A stretch of DNA of 64,000 nt from Bacillota bacterium (lineage in GTDB: Bacteria > Bacillota > Bacilli > Paenibacillales > NBRC-103111): positions 73,065 through 137,064 of the forward strand of contig JAEWGW010000006.1 of NCBI GenBank assembly GCA_023388055.1, read 5' to 3'. How positions within the stretch are numbered: position 1 is the first letter of the stretch; the number at the start of each line of letters is the position of its first letter. Below, in pieces: positions 8,858 through 18,032 of this stretch. A program made the position numbers and the translations under genes. The notes below the pieces were generated by a model. That model did no database searches. It had not been told where the DNA came from and saw only the letters and a program-made list of their open reading frames with translations.

Positions 8858-9786
8858 AAGCCATAAACCTGATTCCCAAGCTTCCCTTTGCACAGCAATA
8901 TCTCAAACCGCTGCTGACCGGAATTATCGCATTCAGTGTGCTTAGTTCCGCGATTCTGGTTATCGGGTATGCTGAATCCTCCCATACCTCGGGCAAGAAT
9001 GAACGGCTGCTCCAGGAAAGACAGGCACAAGCCGGTATCCTCATGAAGGAACGTGTGGTGGACCAGCAAACCCTGCAATACCAATCCTTGAAGGACAAGG
9101 TGGATGGGCTGAAAGGGGAAATCCGTGATTGGCAGCCCGTTTTTCAGGGCATCACTGCTTCCTTGCCTACGGCGGCCCGGATTCTGTCCATGGAAACGGA
9201 TAACACGGGGAAAATCAAGCTGCATCTGGATATGAAGGACTTGAAGGATGCCGCCCAATATATGCAGCTTCTGCAGCAGCTGGAGCTGTTTACCCATGTG
9301 ACAGTGAACAGTGTTCAGAAGAAGGAGCTGGCTTACCCGGTTGCCGTAACCATTGTCTCTACTGGTACCACGGAGGTTTCGCCTTCCGCATCAGCGACCA
9401 CCGATAAAACGCAAACCATGACCTTTGAGCAATATGTGAATATGTTTCAAAAGCCTTCTACCCCCGCTGCCGAGGCCACTGAGGCGGATGAACTCCTCAA
9501 CCAGCTGGATTGGATGATGAGCCAGAAGATCAGCAAGGAAATAAACGGCATCACACTGCCGGGCCGGACACCCCAGCCTGTAGCAACCCCTTCGGCCTCC
9601 GGGCCGATTACCAGACAGGATGTGGAGGATGCCCAGAAGAAGCTGGATCAAATCTCCAATGCAAAAGTGGCGGAGCCTTCGTCTCAAGCAGTAGCAGGCG
9701 CAACACCCGCTCCCAAAGTGCTTGCCTTATATGACGTCGTGTTAGAGCTGACCTGCAAGCCTTTAACGAAGGAGAAGAAATCATGA
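8854..9786 (+). CDS. pilN: Type IV pilus assembly protein PilN
   Basis: PilN is a bitopic membrane protein that joins PilM to PilO. The 310-residue protein begins MKAINLIPK, close to the INLLP tail that docks into PilM, followed by one transmembrane helix (about residues 22-44), a coiled coil and a ferredoxin-like periplasmic-type domain. The C-terminal third is Pro/Ser/Thr/Ala-rich and longer than in proteobacterial PilN (about 200 residues), probably a wall-spanning linker. The ATG overlaps the pilM stop by four bases and the stop overlaps pilO by four, giving translational coupling. Confidence 0.85.
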   Translation: MKAINLIPKLPFAQQYLKPLLTGIIAFSVLSSAILVIGYAESSHTSGKNERLLQERQAQAGILMKERVVDQQTLQYQSLKDKVDGLKGEIRDWQPVFQGITASLPTAARILSMETDNTGKIKLHLDMKDLKDAAQYMQLLQQLELFTHVTVNSVQKKELAYPVAVTIVSTGTTEVSPSASATTDKTQTMTFEQYVNMFQKPSTPAAEATEADELLNQLDWMMSQKISKEINGITLPGRTPQPVATPSASGPITRQDVEDAQKKLDQISNAKVAEPSSQAVAGATPAPKVLALYDVVLELTCKPLTKEKKS

Positions 9787-10691
9787 GGAACAAGCGGAAA
9801 ACCAAAAATAAAGCCCAGGCTCCTCAACAGCTCGATTTTTCTTTTTTGAAAAGGCCTGAGATTCAGCTTGCCTTGGCGGGGCTTCTGGGGTTGCTGTTGA
9901 TTATCTTCAGCATTTCCGTGTTATATGTTCCTCAATTGACGGAAGCCAGCCGGACTGCAGAGGAGCTGGAGGCAGCCAACCGGCGGGTGGAGCAATTAAC
10001 CAAAGCACCTATTCCAGTTAAAATTCAGGAAGCGGATGTGGAGGCTTTGCTGAAGCAGGTTCCTCTTCGTGAGAATACCGCGTCGATTCTGAATTTGATG
10101 CAGGGTTTATCGGAACAGGCCGGAACGAAGCTCAGCTATGTTACCTTCAAAGAAATGACCGACAAACAAGCACAATTGGAAACTCTGATTACGAAGGCTG
10201 CCGAAATCCAGCAGAACCAGCCATCCTCTGGTGTCACGGTGCAACCGTTGGGAACTCCAGCACCTGCTGGCCAGACTCAGCCTGTAGCAACAGAGCTGGC
10301 TTCGCTGACCTTTCAGGTGGAGGTAAGCGGAACCTATAGCCAGACCATGAATTTTCTCCATCAGCTGCAGCAGGGCAGCCGGTTGTTGGAGGTGGTGGAC
10401 TGGAGCTTGAGCCAAACCTCTGCGTCTGCCGCCACAGGTACACCTTCTGCAGCGCCGGCGGGCACGTCATCCTCACCGTCTCCCACAGCCACGCCAGGCC
10501 TTTCATCAGGATTTGTACAGGGACCAATGCCGCTTGCGCTAAAATGTACCGTGCGCAGCTTTGTCGCTGCTGCTTATCAGAATCAGTTGAAGGAGCCGCC
10601 GGGGCCGCAGGTGTCGCCAGGCACCCAGCGTACGGACCCCACCTGGTCAGATCAGATGCTGTACGAGCTGTTGGATAAGCAGGAGCAGTAA
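9783..10691 (+). CDS. pilO: Type IV pilus assembly protein PilO-like
   Basis: This 302-residue bitopic protein has a lysine-rich N-terminus, one transmembrane helix (about residues 35-55), a coiled coil (LTEASRTAEELEAANRR) and a PilO-type globular domain. Like the PilN neighbour it carries low-complexity Pro/Ser/Thr/Ala stretches (near residues 155-170 and 220-245), as expected for an extracytoplasmic protein that must cross a thick wall. Identification rests mainly on position after pilMN, topology and length, because PilO sequences diverge strongly. PilP and a secretin are absent, as expected in a monoderm. Confidence 0.8.
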   Translation: MRNKRKTKNKAQAPQQLDFSFLKRPEIQLALAGLLGLLLIIFSISVLYVPQLTEASRTAEELEAANRRVEQLTKAPIPVKIQEADVEALLKQVPLRENTASILNLMQGLSEQAGTKLSYVTFKEMTDKQAQLETLITKAAEIQQNQPSSGVTVQPLGTPAPAGQTQPVATELASLTFQVEVSGTYSQTMNFLHQLQQGSRLLEVVDWSLSQTSASAATGTPSAAPAGTSSSPSPTATPGLSSGFVQGPMPLALKCTVRSFVAAAYQNQLKEPPGPQVSPGTQRTDPTWSDQMLYELLDKQEQ

Positions 10692-10736
10692 ACAGGCAGC
10701 ATTGGAGTTCAGTTTTTCAGAGTAGGAGAGATAACC

Positions 10737-11384
10737 ATGAAAAAAAAGCTTATGCTATTAACCATTGCGTTAGGCGTTGTGACCTTCGGCGGAGTAGCCT
10801 GGGCAAGCGGGCAATACCGGACCATTGATGTGTTCTTCGAACGGATTCATGTGGCGTTGAACGGCCAGGAATCCGAACTGAGCAAGGACTCCATCATCTA
10901 TGACGGGTCGGTGTATGTACCACTGCGAAGTGTAGGGGAGATGCTGGATGCAGAGGTTAGCTGGGATAATGAGAACCGGACGGTACATCTGGATTTCCTG
11001 AAGGACCGCAAGGGGGATGTGTATCAGGCCTCCACCCGCGGGATTTATCAATATATCGCCCTGGAGCATAACCGGCTGCTGGGCAAAATGATCCAATATT
11101 TCAAGACGGATGATATGGATGGCATGAAGGGTGTAATCGGGGAATACGAGCATCTGGAAGAGGTGGCGGAGAGCCTGCAGGATGAGAAAATGTCCGGTAC
11201 ATTGGATAAAATGCAGGCCGCCATTGAAATGGTCCGCAGCGGCTGGGCCGATAAGAATGTGCGGGATTATTCCTTGGCCTGGACCATCTTCTATACCAAT
11301 GCGGATGTGCTCAATAAGGATTTGAAGGATAAAACCTCCGAGGAAGCCCAGCTTCAATTTGAGGTGAAGCAAGTTGGGAAGTAG
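10737..11384 (+). CDS. Secreted copper-amine-oxidase N-terminal-type (stalk) domain protein
   Basis: This 215-residue protein has a Sec signal peptide (about residues 1-23, ending AWA-SG) and one copper amine oxidase N-terminal/stalk module (about residues 28-85), recognisable by the ALNG...YVPLRSVGEMLDAEVSWDNENRTV pattern, seen here in pieces. The remainder is helical and has no recognised domain. Such modules are common on Paenibacillus cell-surface proteins and are thought to bind or pack at the wall; no copper oxidase chemistry is implied. It is the last forward gene of the pilus run, 45 bp after pilO, so it may help pili cross or anchor to the wall. That role is inferred from context only. 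Confidence 0.75.
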   Translation: MKKKLMLLTIALGVVTFGGVAWASGQYRTIDVFFERIHVALNGQESELSKDSIIYDGSVYVPLRSVGEMLDAEVSWDNENRTVHLDFLKDRKGDVYQASTRGIYQYIALEHNRLLGKMIQYFKTDDMDGMKGVIGEYEHLEEVAESLQDEKMSGTLDKMQAAIEMVRSGWADKNVRDYSLAWTIFYTNADVLNKDLKDKTSEEAQLQFEVKQVGK

Positions 11385-11392
11385 TTGGGGAA

Positions 11393-11429
11393 CAAAAAAA
11401 GGTCCGGAGCTTATTCGGACCAGTTTTTT
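11393..11429. terminator. Bidirectional terminator between convergent pilus genes
   Basis: The hairpin GGTCCG (11401-11406) / CGGACC (11416-11421) is flanked by an A-run (11393-11400) and a T-run (11424-11429), so it can stop transcription from both sides. The stop codon of the minus-strand minor pilin (11411-11413) lies in its loop. Confidence 0.85.
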
Positions 11430-11911
11430 GTATATACAGTGGAATTATAGGTGTAAGACTCAATGTCCTTGCCGCCGAATACCAGATTGACTTTAATTTC
11501 ATGCTCCTGACCGGGTTTTGTCACCGCAAAGGGCATGGCCGTTACGCCTCGGGCTAATTCCATCACCTGTTGGTTTCCGTTGTTCTGGGTGATCATGGTG
11601 ATTTTGTTGCCTTCGTATTTAAAGCTGGTGTAATCGGTAGGCGAATTGCTGAATTCCAAGGTGTTTCCATCTGCTACCTTGATGCTGCTAAAAGCCTTTT
11701 TCCTGACGGTGGCAGCGACCTGCTCGGTTACCAGCCGGGCCTGCTCCTGGACGGATTGTTTTTCGGTCAGGTGGTTAAAGCCGGTGATCGAGGAATAAAT
11801 GGCTGCCGAGATAACCCCGACAATAATAGAGGCAATGGAGATCGATACAAGCAGCTCTATCAGGGTAACGCCTTTTTGATTGGCAAATATGGCTCTTCTC
11901 AATGGGATCAT
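11411..11911 (-). CDS. Minor prepilin, PilW/GspJ-like
   Basis: The 166-residue protein has a class III leader ending KG-VTLIELL, with Glu5, and a hydrophobic helix of about 25 residues, followed by a predicted beta-rich domain. It resembles PilW/GspJ-type initiation-complex pilins in having a helical neck rich in Gln/Glu (LTEKQSVQEQARLVTEQ). Its start overlaps the stop of the upstream minor pilin by four bases, so both are translated together. The pair runs convergent to the pilM-pilO genes and divergent from the PilX-like gene, placing them in a separate transcript. Confidence 0.8.
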   Translation of the reverse strand: MIPLRRAIFANQKGVTLIELLVSISIASIIVGVISAAIYSSITGFNHLTEKQSVQEQARLVTEQVAATVRKKAFSSIKVADGNTLEFSNSPTDYTSFKYEGNKITMITQNNGNQQVMELARGVTAMPFAVTKPGQEHEIKVNLVFGGKDIESYTYNSTVYTKNWSE

Positions 11912-12402
11912 TCCTTGTTCACCTTGTTATACTCCAGGTAGCTTTCCAGCGTGTATTGCGATTGAAACGTGGTTTCCGTAACATGCACCTTTACCTTGCG
12001 GAAATACTGGTTTAAGGGAAAAACATTGCTTTCTACCGTCACACTTTCTGCCACCGGATCTGCTGTCACGACGATGGTATAGGTACCGTCCGTGCTGCCG
12101 GGATATTGAGTATTGAAGGAAGCAACGGTGGCCGTTGCTGCGTTGGCATTGCGGATGGCAGTCAGGTTGATTGGTGTGCCATTGAAGGAGGCGCTGGCAG
12201 TGGGAGAAGGAAGATTAGTTTTGATGATCTCCATAACGCTTCGGGCAATAGTGACCGATTGGTCCCGGTTTTCCTCCGTTTTGGAATTGCGGTAGCCTTG
12301 TGTGAACAAGAGGCTGAACAAAAGTACAACAAACGCCAGAATGGCGGCTGAAGCAAGCACCTCTATCAGGGTCAGCCCGCGGGAATTTAACCTTCTCAGC
12401 AT
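11908..12402 (-). CDS. Minor prepilin, PilV/GspI-like
   Basis: This 164-residue protein starts MLRRLNSRG-LTLIEVL, a short class III leader followed by Leu at position +1 instead of Phe/Met, with Glu5 present and a hydrophobic helix to about residue 33. Its small size and the LTLIEVLAS segment fit PilV/GspI. It is the first gene of a two-gene minus-strand unit with the PilW-like pilin. Minor pilins of this kind prime pilus assembly at the membrane. The exact subtype is uncertain without structure comparison. Confidence 0.78.
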   Translation of the reverse strand: MLRRLNSRGLTLIEVLASAAILAFVVLLFSLLFTQGYRNSKTEENRDQSVTIARSVMEIIKTNLPSPTASASFNGTPINLTAIRNANAATATVASFNTQYPGSTDGTYTIVVTADPVAESVTVESNVFPLNQYFRKVKVHVTETTFQSQYTLESYLEYNKVNKE

Positions 12403-12472
12403 GTAAAAAGCACCAGCCCGTATCCTAGAATATCTTCATTGTATAGGAAAATAGTAAGGGAGGAAAGGAAAA

Positions 12473-13816
12473 ATGAAAGGACTAATGTCCCGTATGCAGA
12501 ATGAAAAGGGGAATACCCTGCTGCTGGTTTTGTTTCTGGTTTTTCTATTGTCTGCCATTTCCGCTCCCTTACTGTTAAGCCTCAGCCAAGGCAATGTGAA
12601 CAATAAAAAAGGGGAACGGACCGAACAAGCCCAATATGCCGCCGAATCCGGCATGGCCATCGTAAAAAGAGTGATGGAGGAGGCTTTTTATGGGCAGGAT
12701 ATGGAGCTTACTTCACTCCAGGTTGGGGAGATAATTAATGGGGTTAATAAAATTCCAGATGTATCTGTAGGTACCACCGAGGTAAAGGTAGAAGGGGCTA
12801 AATTGGAATCTATTGGCAAATCCATCGGTACTGTACTACCGCGTACCCGTACTATGTCAATGAATTATCTGGCTCAGCAGGGAACAGCTGCAGTGCCTGG
12901 GGTTTTTGGAAAGGATGTGGTCTCCTACCCTAGCTTAAGCGACAAAAATGTGTTTGAGGCAAAGGGGATAGTTGAGAATTACATGAATTTTAAAAGTGAG
13001 TTTGTAACAGCGTTTGAAAACTTAATGAAGAAACAACCCGTTGCCAGTAATTTTTCCGTTCCTATCCCAAATCCGGCATGCTCATATGCAAATGTGAGAT
13101 GTAGTGGCGATGATATTTTTATCGATGATCAAAACAGTGGTGCAAACATTCCGGTTGATGTTATTGCCAAGGGCAATATTACCATCAGTACAGGGTTGAA
13201 TGTCATCATTAACGGGAATTTAGTTGCTGGAGGGAAAATTACCTATACGAGACAAGCGCAACTAGTGGTTAAAAAATCTATTATTGCAAATGGAGCGATA
13301 GAATTCGGCGATATTCAGAATATTGTTGTAAATGGTGATATTTCTTCCAATACATCGGCTAAGCTTGCCAACAATATCAATGGCTCTTTTCAAATAGACG
13401 GCTCTATTTATGTGAATAATCCATGTTTGGCCAGTAATACCTGTAACAATATTGAAACTTATCTGCCTGATTTGAAAAAAATAAAAATAAAAGGCTCCAT
13501 ACTCAGCACCAATAAAATCAGAATCGGAAATATGAATGAAGCTGGTGAAATTGGAGGAGCGCTGCTAACTCTCGGAGATCTTGAGTTCGGTACTATGAAG
13601 AGCTTAACGGTCAAACAAACAGTCGGGTGCTTAGGAAACTTGAAAACTCAAAATTTGAATGACAATAATGTTTATTGGGGCGGAGCTGCAATTGGGGGAA
13701 CTTTCATAGGACCTCAGGGATACAACAGCTTTAGAATCCATATCCGGTATTTCCCACCCGGCGGAGGAGATCCGGCCGAACGGAAATTAATCTTTTCTGA
13801 CTGGAAGAGTCAATAG
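12473..13816 (+). CDS. PilX-like pilus protein with repetitive, probably beta-helical body
   Basis: This 447-residue protein starts with a short leader (MKGLMSRMQNEKG-NTLLL), a hydrophobic helix (about 18-38) and a Glu/Gln-rich neck (AQYAAESGMA), as in PilX N-terminal domains; the canonical Glu5 is not present. Residues about 205-400 consist of short repeating strands with Gly-Asn and Gly-Ser turns (GNITIS, INGNLVAGG, IIANGAIEFG, VNGDISS, QIDGSIYVN, IKGSIL), typical of polymer-forming/bactofilin-like right-handed beta-helices. From about 12720 to 13650 the DNA is clearly AT-richer than its neighbours. It is divergent from the minor pilins. It may be a pilus-tip adhesin, by analogy with PilX/PilY-type roles; this is inference. 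Confidence 0.7.
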   Translation: MKGLMSRMQNEKGNTLLLVLFLVFLLSAISAPLLLSLSQGNVNNKKGERTEQAQYAAESGMAIVKRVMEEAFYGQDMELTSLQVGEIINGVNKIPDVSVGTTEVKVEGAKLESIGKSIGTVLPRTRTMSMNYLAQQGTAAVPGVFGKDVVSYPSLSDKNVFEAKGIVENYMNFKSEFVTAFENLMKKQPVASNFSVPIPNPACSYANVRCSGDDIFIDDQNSGANIPVDVIAKGNITISTGLNVIINGNLVAGGKITYTRQAQLVVKKSIIANGAIEFGDIQNIVVNGDISSNTSAKLANNINGSFQIDGSIYVNNPCLASNTCNNIETYLPDLKKIKIKGSILSTNKIRIGNMNEAGEIGGALLTLGDLEFGTMKSLTVKQTVGCLGNLKTQNLNDNNVYWGGAAIGGTFIGPQGYNSFRIHIRYFPPGGGDPAERKLIFSDWKSQ

Positions 13817-13935
13817 GCAATGGCTGGGGCAATTAATCCGTTATTCCCCGGGCAAGCGCAGGAACTGACAGTCCTCTTACCAATTCGTGTTTATCTCGTG
13901 GATGCAGTCCGGAATTAGCGGAGTTCGGCGATTCA

Positions 13936-13973
13936 AGGCTCTTTTGTAGGCCCCGGCCTATGAGGAAGAGCCT
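13936..13973 (+). other. Long imperfect hairpin after the PilX-like gene
   Basis: AGGCTCTT (13936-13943) pairs with AAGAGCCT (13966-13973), and TAGGCC pairs with GGCCTA inside it. The tail is only ATTTGG, so it is a weak terminator candidate or an RNA-stabilising structure. The remaining bases between 13817 and 14011 hold nothing else I can support. Confidence 0.4.
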
Positions 13974-14011
13974 ATTTGGCGTAGGACTATGCAGGAAAAT
14001 GACAAAACCGA

Positions 14012-14040
14012 TTGCCCCCCGAACGTATATTCTGTACAAT
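14012..14040 (+). promoter_or_regulatory. Candidate promoter of mrfAB
   Basis: TTGCCC (14012-14017) and TACAAT (14035-14040) have a 17-bp spacer. The predicted start near 14047 leaves a 40-base leader before ATG 14087. Confidence 0.5.
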
Positions 14041-14086
14041 GGAAGCATCTCTCGCAGTTGTTCATAGAGGAAGGTGTGTTTGGGAA

Positions 14087-16396
14087 ATGAACCCGTTAAC
14101 AGGCAAAGCCTCATCCGTTGAGGAAACCATAGCATTATTGCGGAAGACGCCGGAGCTTGCCCGCAATATTACCCACTGGCGCACGATTCCTCCACGGGAT
14201 GCGGTGTATGCGCCGTTTCCGGAATTGATCCACCCGAAGCTGCGCCAAGCGCTGCAGGAACGGGGGATCCTGGGGCTGTACCGCCATCAGGCGGATGCCT
14301 TCCAGGCTGTGCTGGACGGACAGCATGTGGTGGCTGTGACGCCTACTGCCTCCGGCAAAACCTTTTGCTACAATCTCCCGGTGCTGAACCGGATTCTGTC
14401 CGATGATAGTGCACGGGCATTATATTTATTTCCCACCAAAGCGCTGGCCCAGGATCAGGTGGCAGAGCTGAAGGAGCTGGTGGACAGCATGGAGGTGGAC
14501 CTGAAGGCCCACACCTATGATGGAGATACCTCTCCGGCAGCCCGCACGGCCATCCGCAATGCAGGGCATATTGTAGTCACCAACCCGGATATGCTGCATT
14601 CGGCCATTTTGCCTCATCATACCAAGTGGGTGAAGCTCTTCGAGAACCTGAAATATGTGGTCATCGACGAGGTCCATTCCTACCGGGGGGTGTTCGGCAG
14701 CCATGTGGCCAATGTGATCCGGCGGCTTAAGCGGATTTGCCGGTTTTATGGCTCCACACCCCAGTTTATCTGTGCGTCGGCTACCATCGAGAATCCCAAG
14801 GAGCACGCGGAGCGGCTTATCGGGGAGAATATGGCTCTCATCGACAATAACGGGGCGCCTGCTGGAGAGAAGCATTTTGTATTTTACAACCCTCCTGTGG
14901 TTAACCAGCAGCTTGGCATCCGGCGGAGCAGTGTGCTGGAAACCCAAAAGGTGGCGGCGGCACTTCTGAAGCATGGGGTGCAAACTATTGTTTTTGCCAG
15001 AAGCCGGGTGCGGGTTGAGATTCTGCTCACGTATCTGCAGGATCTGGTGGCCCACGAGCTGGGAACCAAGTCCATCCGTGGCTACAGGGGCGGTTATCTG
15101 CCCAAGCAGCGCAGAGAGATCGAGCGGGGGTTGCGCAACGGGGAAATCCGCGGGGTGGTCAGCACTAACGCTCTGGAGCTGGGGATCGACATCGGGCAGC
15201 TGCAGGCCTGTGTGATGAACGGTTACCCCGGCACCATCGCCAGTACCTGGCAGCAATCCGGGCGGGCCGGGCGCAGGCAGGAAAGCTCTGTCACCGTGCT
15301 GGTGGCCAGCAGCAATCCGCTGGATCAGTATATAATCGACAATCCCAAGTATTTCTTCGAAAGACCGCCTGAGCGGGCTTTGATCTCGCCGGATAATCTG
15401 GTGATTTTAGTGGACCACATTAAATGTGCGGCTTATGAGCTGCCGTTTGAGGAGGGGGAGTTCTTCGGGGAGGAGGCCTTGGCGGATATTCTGGAATTCC
15501 TGGTGGAGGAGCGGATTCTGCACAAGGTTGACCGGCGGTGGTACTGGATGGAGCAGTCCTTCCCGGCCCATGACATTTCCTTGCGTTCCGCAGCGCAGGA
15601 GAATGTGGTCATCATTGATATGACCTACGGGAGCAAGGTGATCGGGGAGATGGACCGGTTCGGCGCCATGACCCTGCTGCATGAGGAGGCCATCTATATT
15701 CACGAGGGTGTCCAGTACCAGGTGGAGAAGCTGGATTATGAGGAGAAGAAGGCCTATGTCCGGGAGGTCAGTGTGGATTATTTCACCGACGCCAATCTGG
15801 CTGTGCAGCTGAAGGTGCTGCAGGTCCACAAGGAGGAGCGTTCGGAGGGGCTGGTCCGCCAATTCGGCGAGGTTACGGTGAATGCCAAGGCGACTATTTT
15901 CAAGAAAATCAAGCTCCGCACCCATGAAAATATCGGCTCAGGACCTATTCATCTCCCGGAGGAGGAGATGCATACCAATTCCTATTGGTTCTCGGTGGAT
16001 GAGGATGTTCTGAAGGGGAGAAATGCCCATGACCTGCAGTTTGCCCTGCTGGGAGTGGCGAATATCCTGGTTTCACTGGCGCCGCTTTATCTGATGTGCG
16101 ATCCCTCGGACATCCGGGTGGTGCCTCAGGTGAGAGCCGTTCATAACAAACAACCGACCATCTTCCTGTATGACCGTTATCCCGGAGGCATCGGATTGAG
16201 CGAGCGGCTGTATGAGGTACACGGGCAGCTCCTGCGTCAAGCCAGGGACACCATTCAGCGCTGCGGCTGCATGAGCGGCTGTCCGGCCTGTGTGGGGCCG
16301 ATTGAAGAGGTTGGGCTATTGGGCAAACAATTGGCGGGAGAGCTGCTGGGCCAGCTTTTGGATTCCCATGAGGAAGGGGAAGAAGGCAGCACATGA
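14087..16396 (+). CDS. mrfA: DEXH-box DNA repair helicase MrfA (YprA)
   Basis: MrfA is a superfamily 2 helicase which, with MrfB, removes mitomycin C adducts in B. subtilis independently of UvrABC. The 769-residue protein has motif I PTASGKT near residue 86, motif II VIDEVH near 192, SATIENP as motif III, and C-terminal helicase motifs STNALELGIDIG and QQSGRAGRR. The end carries the MrfA zinc-binding (DUF1998-type) domain with cysteines in CGCMSGCPAC. ATG 14087 aligns with the start of known YprA proteins and follows AGAGGAAGGTG; the upstream ATGs overlap the promoter. The stop overlaps mrfB by ATGA, matching the yprAB operon of Bacillus. Confidence 0.92.
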   Translation: MNPLTGKASSVEETIALLRKTPELARNITHWRTIPPRDAVYAPFPELIHPKLRQALQERGILGLYRHQADAFQAVLDGQHVVAVTPTASGKTFCYNLPVLNRILSDDSARALYLFPTKALAQDQVAELKELVDSMEVDLKAHTYDGDTSPAARTAIRNAGHIVVTNPDMLHSAILPHHTKWVKLFENLKYVVIDEVHSYRGVFGSHVANVIRRLKRICRFYGSTPQFICASATIENPKEHAERLIGENMALIDNNGAPAGEKHFVFYNPPVVNQQLGIRRSSVLETQKVAAALLKHGVQTIVFARSRVRVEILLTYLQDLVAHELGTKSIRGYRGGYLPKQRREIERGLRNGEIRGVVSTNALELGIDIGQLQACVMNGYPGTIASTWQQSGRAGRRQESSVTVLVASSNPLDQYIIDNPKYFFERPPERALISPDNLVILVDHIKCAAYELPFEEGEFFGEEALADILEFLVEERILHKVDRRWYWMEQSFPAHDISLRSAAQENVVIIDMTYGSKVIGEMDRFGAMTLLHEEAIYIHEGVQYQVEKLDYEEKKAYVREVSVDYFTDANLAVQLKVLQVHKEERSEGLVRQFGEVTVNAKATIFKKIKLRTHENIGSGPIHLPEEEMHTNSYWFSVDEDVLKGRNAHDLQFALLGVANILVSLAPLYLMCDPSDIRVVPQVRAVHNKQPTIFLYDRYPGGIGLSERLYEVHGQLLRQARDTIQRCGCMSGCPACVGPIEEVGLLGKQLAGELLGQLLDSHEEGEEGST

Positions 16397-17955
16397 GCGG
16401 ATTAAAGGACCGGTTACGGCGTTATGTGGGTCAGAGTCCAAGTCAGGGACAAACCTCCGAGACAGGAACAGACGGAAGCCATGTGTCAGATGGGGAACAG
16501 CCGGAGGAGCATATTGCAGCTTCGGCGCCTTTAGCCCCGGAGGATGTGGGAGCGGATGGAGATGGACCGATCGTTGCAGAGGATCCCCGGGAGGAATGGG
16601 AGGAGTCTCTAGATACCCAATGGGACCGGCTGGAGGCGTTGCTGGTCCATACCCAGGAGGGGGATTTTATCCGGCGCAAGCTCCACTATACCGCTGACTA
16701 TGTGCATGGCTCCTGCAGGCTGGCTGACTTGTATGGCTGTGCCGGTGAGCTGACGGCGTTCGCCAAGGATGCCGAAGGGCAGCCGGTCACGGCGGAGGAT
16801 ATGGTGTTCTTCGATACGGAGACAACAGGACTGGGACATGGCGCCGGCAATGTGGCCTTTATGGTGGGACTGGGCTATTGGCAAAAGGAAGCCTTTATTG
16901 TGGAGCAGCTGTTCATCCGCAACCCGGCGGAGGAGCTGGCGATGCTGAGCTACTTGAAAAAAAGTCTGGAGCGCTTCCGGTTTATGGTTTCCTACAACGG
17001 CAAGTCCTTCGACTGGCCGCTGCTGCAAACGCGCTTCGTCATGCACCGGATGCGGTCGCCGGACCCGGAGCCCTTCCATCTGGATTTCCTGTATGCGTCC
17101 CGGAGCCTGTGGCGGCATACGCTGCCCTCTTGCAAGCTGGGGAAGGTGGAGGAGACGCAGCTGGATTTTGTAAGGGAGGATGATGTGCCCGGCTCGATGG
17201 CCCCGGCGCTGTATTTTCTGTATCTGGCCGAAAAGAAGCCTGACTCCATCGCCCCTGTTTTCCTCCATAACGGCATGGATATTCTGTCCTTGGCTGGTCT
17301 GGCTGTGCTGTTTGCGAAGGCGCTGAAGGGCGATTACAACGCGCTGAACAGGGTGCCGGAGGAGCAGTTCCGCTACGGCTTGTGGTTGTCCCGGATGGGC
17401 TGCTCCCAGCTGGCCGGTGTGACCATGGACCAGCTGTATCACGCTGTGCTTTCGGACGGGGAAAAAGGAGCCGCCTGCCAGTACCTGGCCACTCCCCTGG
17501 CGGCTTATTACAAACAAAACGGGCAATGGGAGCAGGCGTCCGCCCTGTGGTGCAAAGCCATCGCCAACGGCAAGGAAACCCCATCTTCGTTGGGACCGTC
17601 GCTTATTCCCTACATTGAGATGGCTATGTATTGCGAGCACCGCCAAAAAAACTACGAGGACGCTTTACTTTATGCAGATGAAGCCCTTCAATGGGCGGAG
17701 GAAAAGCACCGTCTGCTGCAGGCTGCTTCGAAGCGTGCCTCCGGAAGGGCCAAGACCTCCCGGAAGAGGCCGGGAGCCATCCCTTTGGAAGAGGAGCTTC
17801 TGGAGCTGGCGGGAGCCGTAGATAAGGCCGGTAAGCCGGATAAAGCGGGGGAGATGGCCAAGGAGCTAATGAAACGGACAGAGCGGCTTCGCAAGAAGCT
17901 GCAGCGCTCGGGGCAGCAAACCCGGTATGCGGGCGGGGAACAGGCGGAGGCGTAG
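16393..17955 (+). CDS. mrfB: DEDD exonuclease MrfB (YprB) with TPR-like C-terminus
   Basis: MrfB is the RNase H-like exonuclease partner of MrfA. The 520-residue protein has a variable acidic N-terminus, a DEDDh-type nuclease with the first acidic pair in FFDTETTGLG near residue 138, the next Asp in SYNGKSFDWP, and the last in HNGMDILSLAG. The C-terminal part (about 370-520) is helical and TPR-like, ending in a basic, Arg/Lys-rich tail. It overlaps mrfA by four bases. The N-terminal 90 residues look disordered and are longer than in B. subtilis YprB, though I cannot align them here. Confidence 0.9.
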   Translation: MSGLKDRLRRYVGQSPSQGQTSETGTDGSHVSDGEQPEEHIAASAPLAPEDVGADGDGPIVAEDPREEWEESLDTQWDRLEALLVHTQEGDFIRRKLHYTADYVHGSCRLADLYGCAGELTAFAKDAEGQPVTAEDMVFFDTETTGLGHGAGNVAFMVGLGYWQKEAFIVEQLFIRNPAEELAMLSYLKKSLERFRFMVSYNGKSFDWPLLQTRFVMHRMRSPDPEPFHLDFLYASRSLWRHTLPSCKLGKVEETQLDFVREDDVPGSMAPALYFLYLAEKKPDSIAPVFLHNGMDILSLAGLAVLFAKALKGDYNALNRVPEEQFRYGLWLSRMGCSQLAGVTMDQLYHAVLSDGEKGAACQYLATPLAAYYKQNGQWEQASALWCKAIANGKETPSSLGPSLIPYIEMAMYCEHRQKNYEDALLYADEALQWAEEKHRLLQAASKRASGRAKTSRKRPGAIPLEEELLELAGAVDKAGKPDKAGEMAKELMKRTERLRKKLQRSGQQTRYAGGEQAEA

Positions 17956-18032
17956 GCGGGCTGGAGGAATAAACCCCGCCGTGTGGTGCATGCTAATGAA
18001 ATATTGGAAAAACATCCCACGGAGGTTAAACC

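Noticed and set aside
16609..17646. 345-residue minus-strand ORF
   Set aside because: It lies opposite mrfB, which has intact nuclease motifs, and has no recognisable domain or ribosome-binding site.
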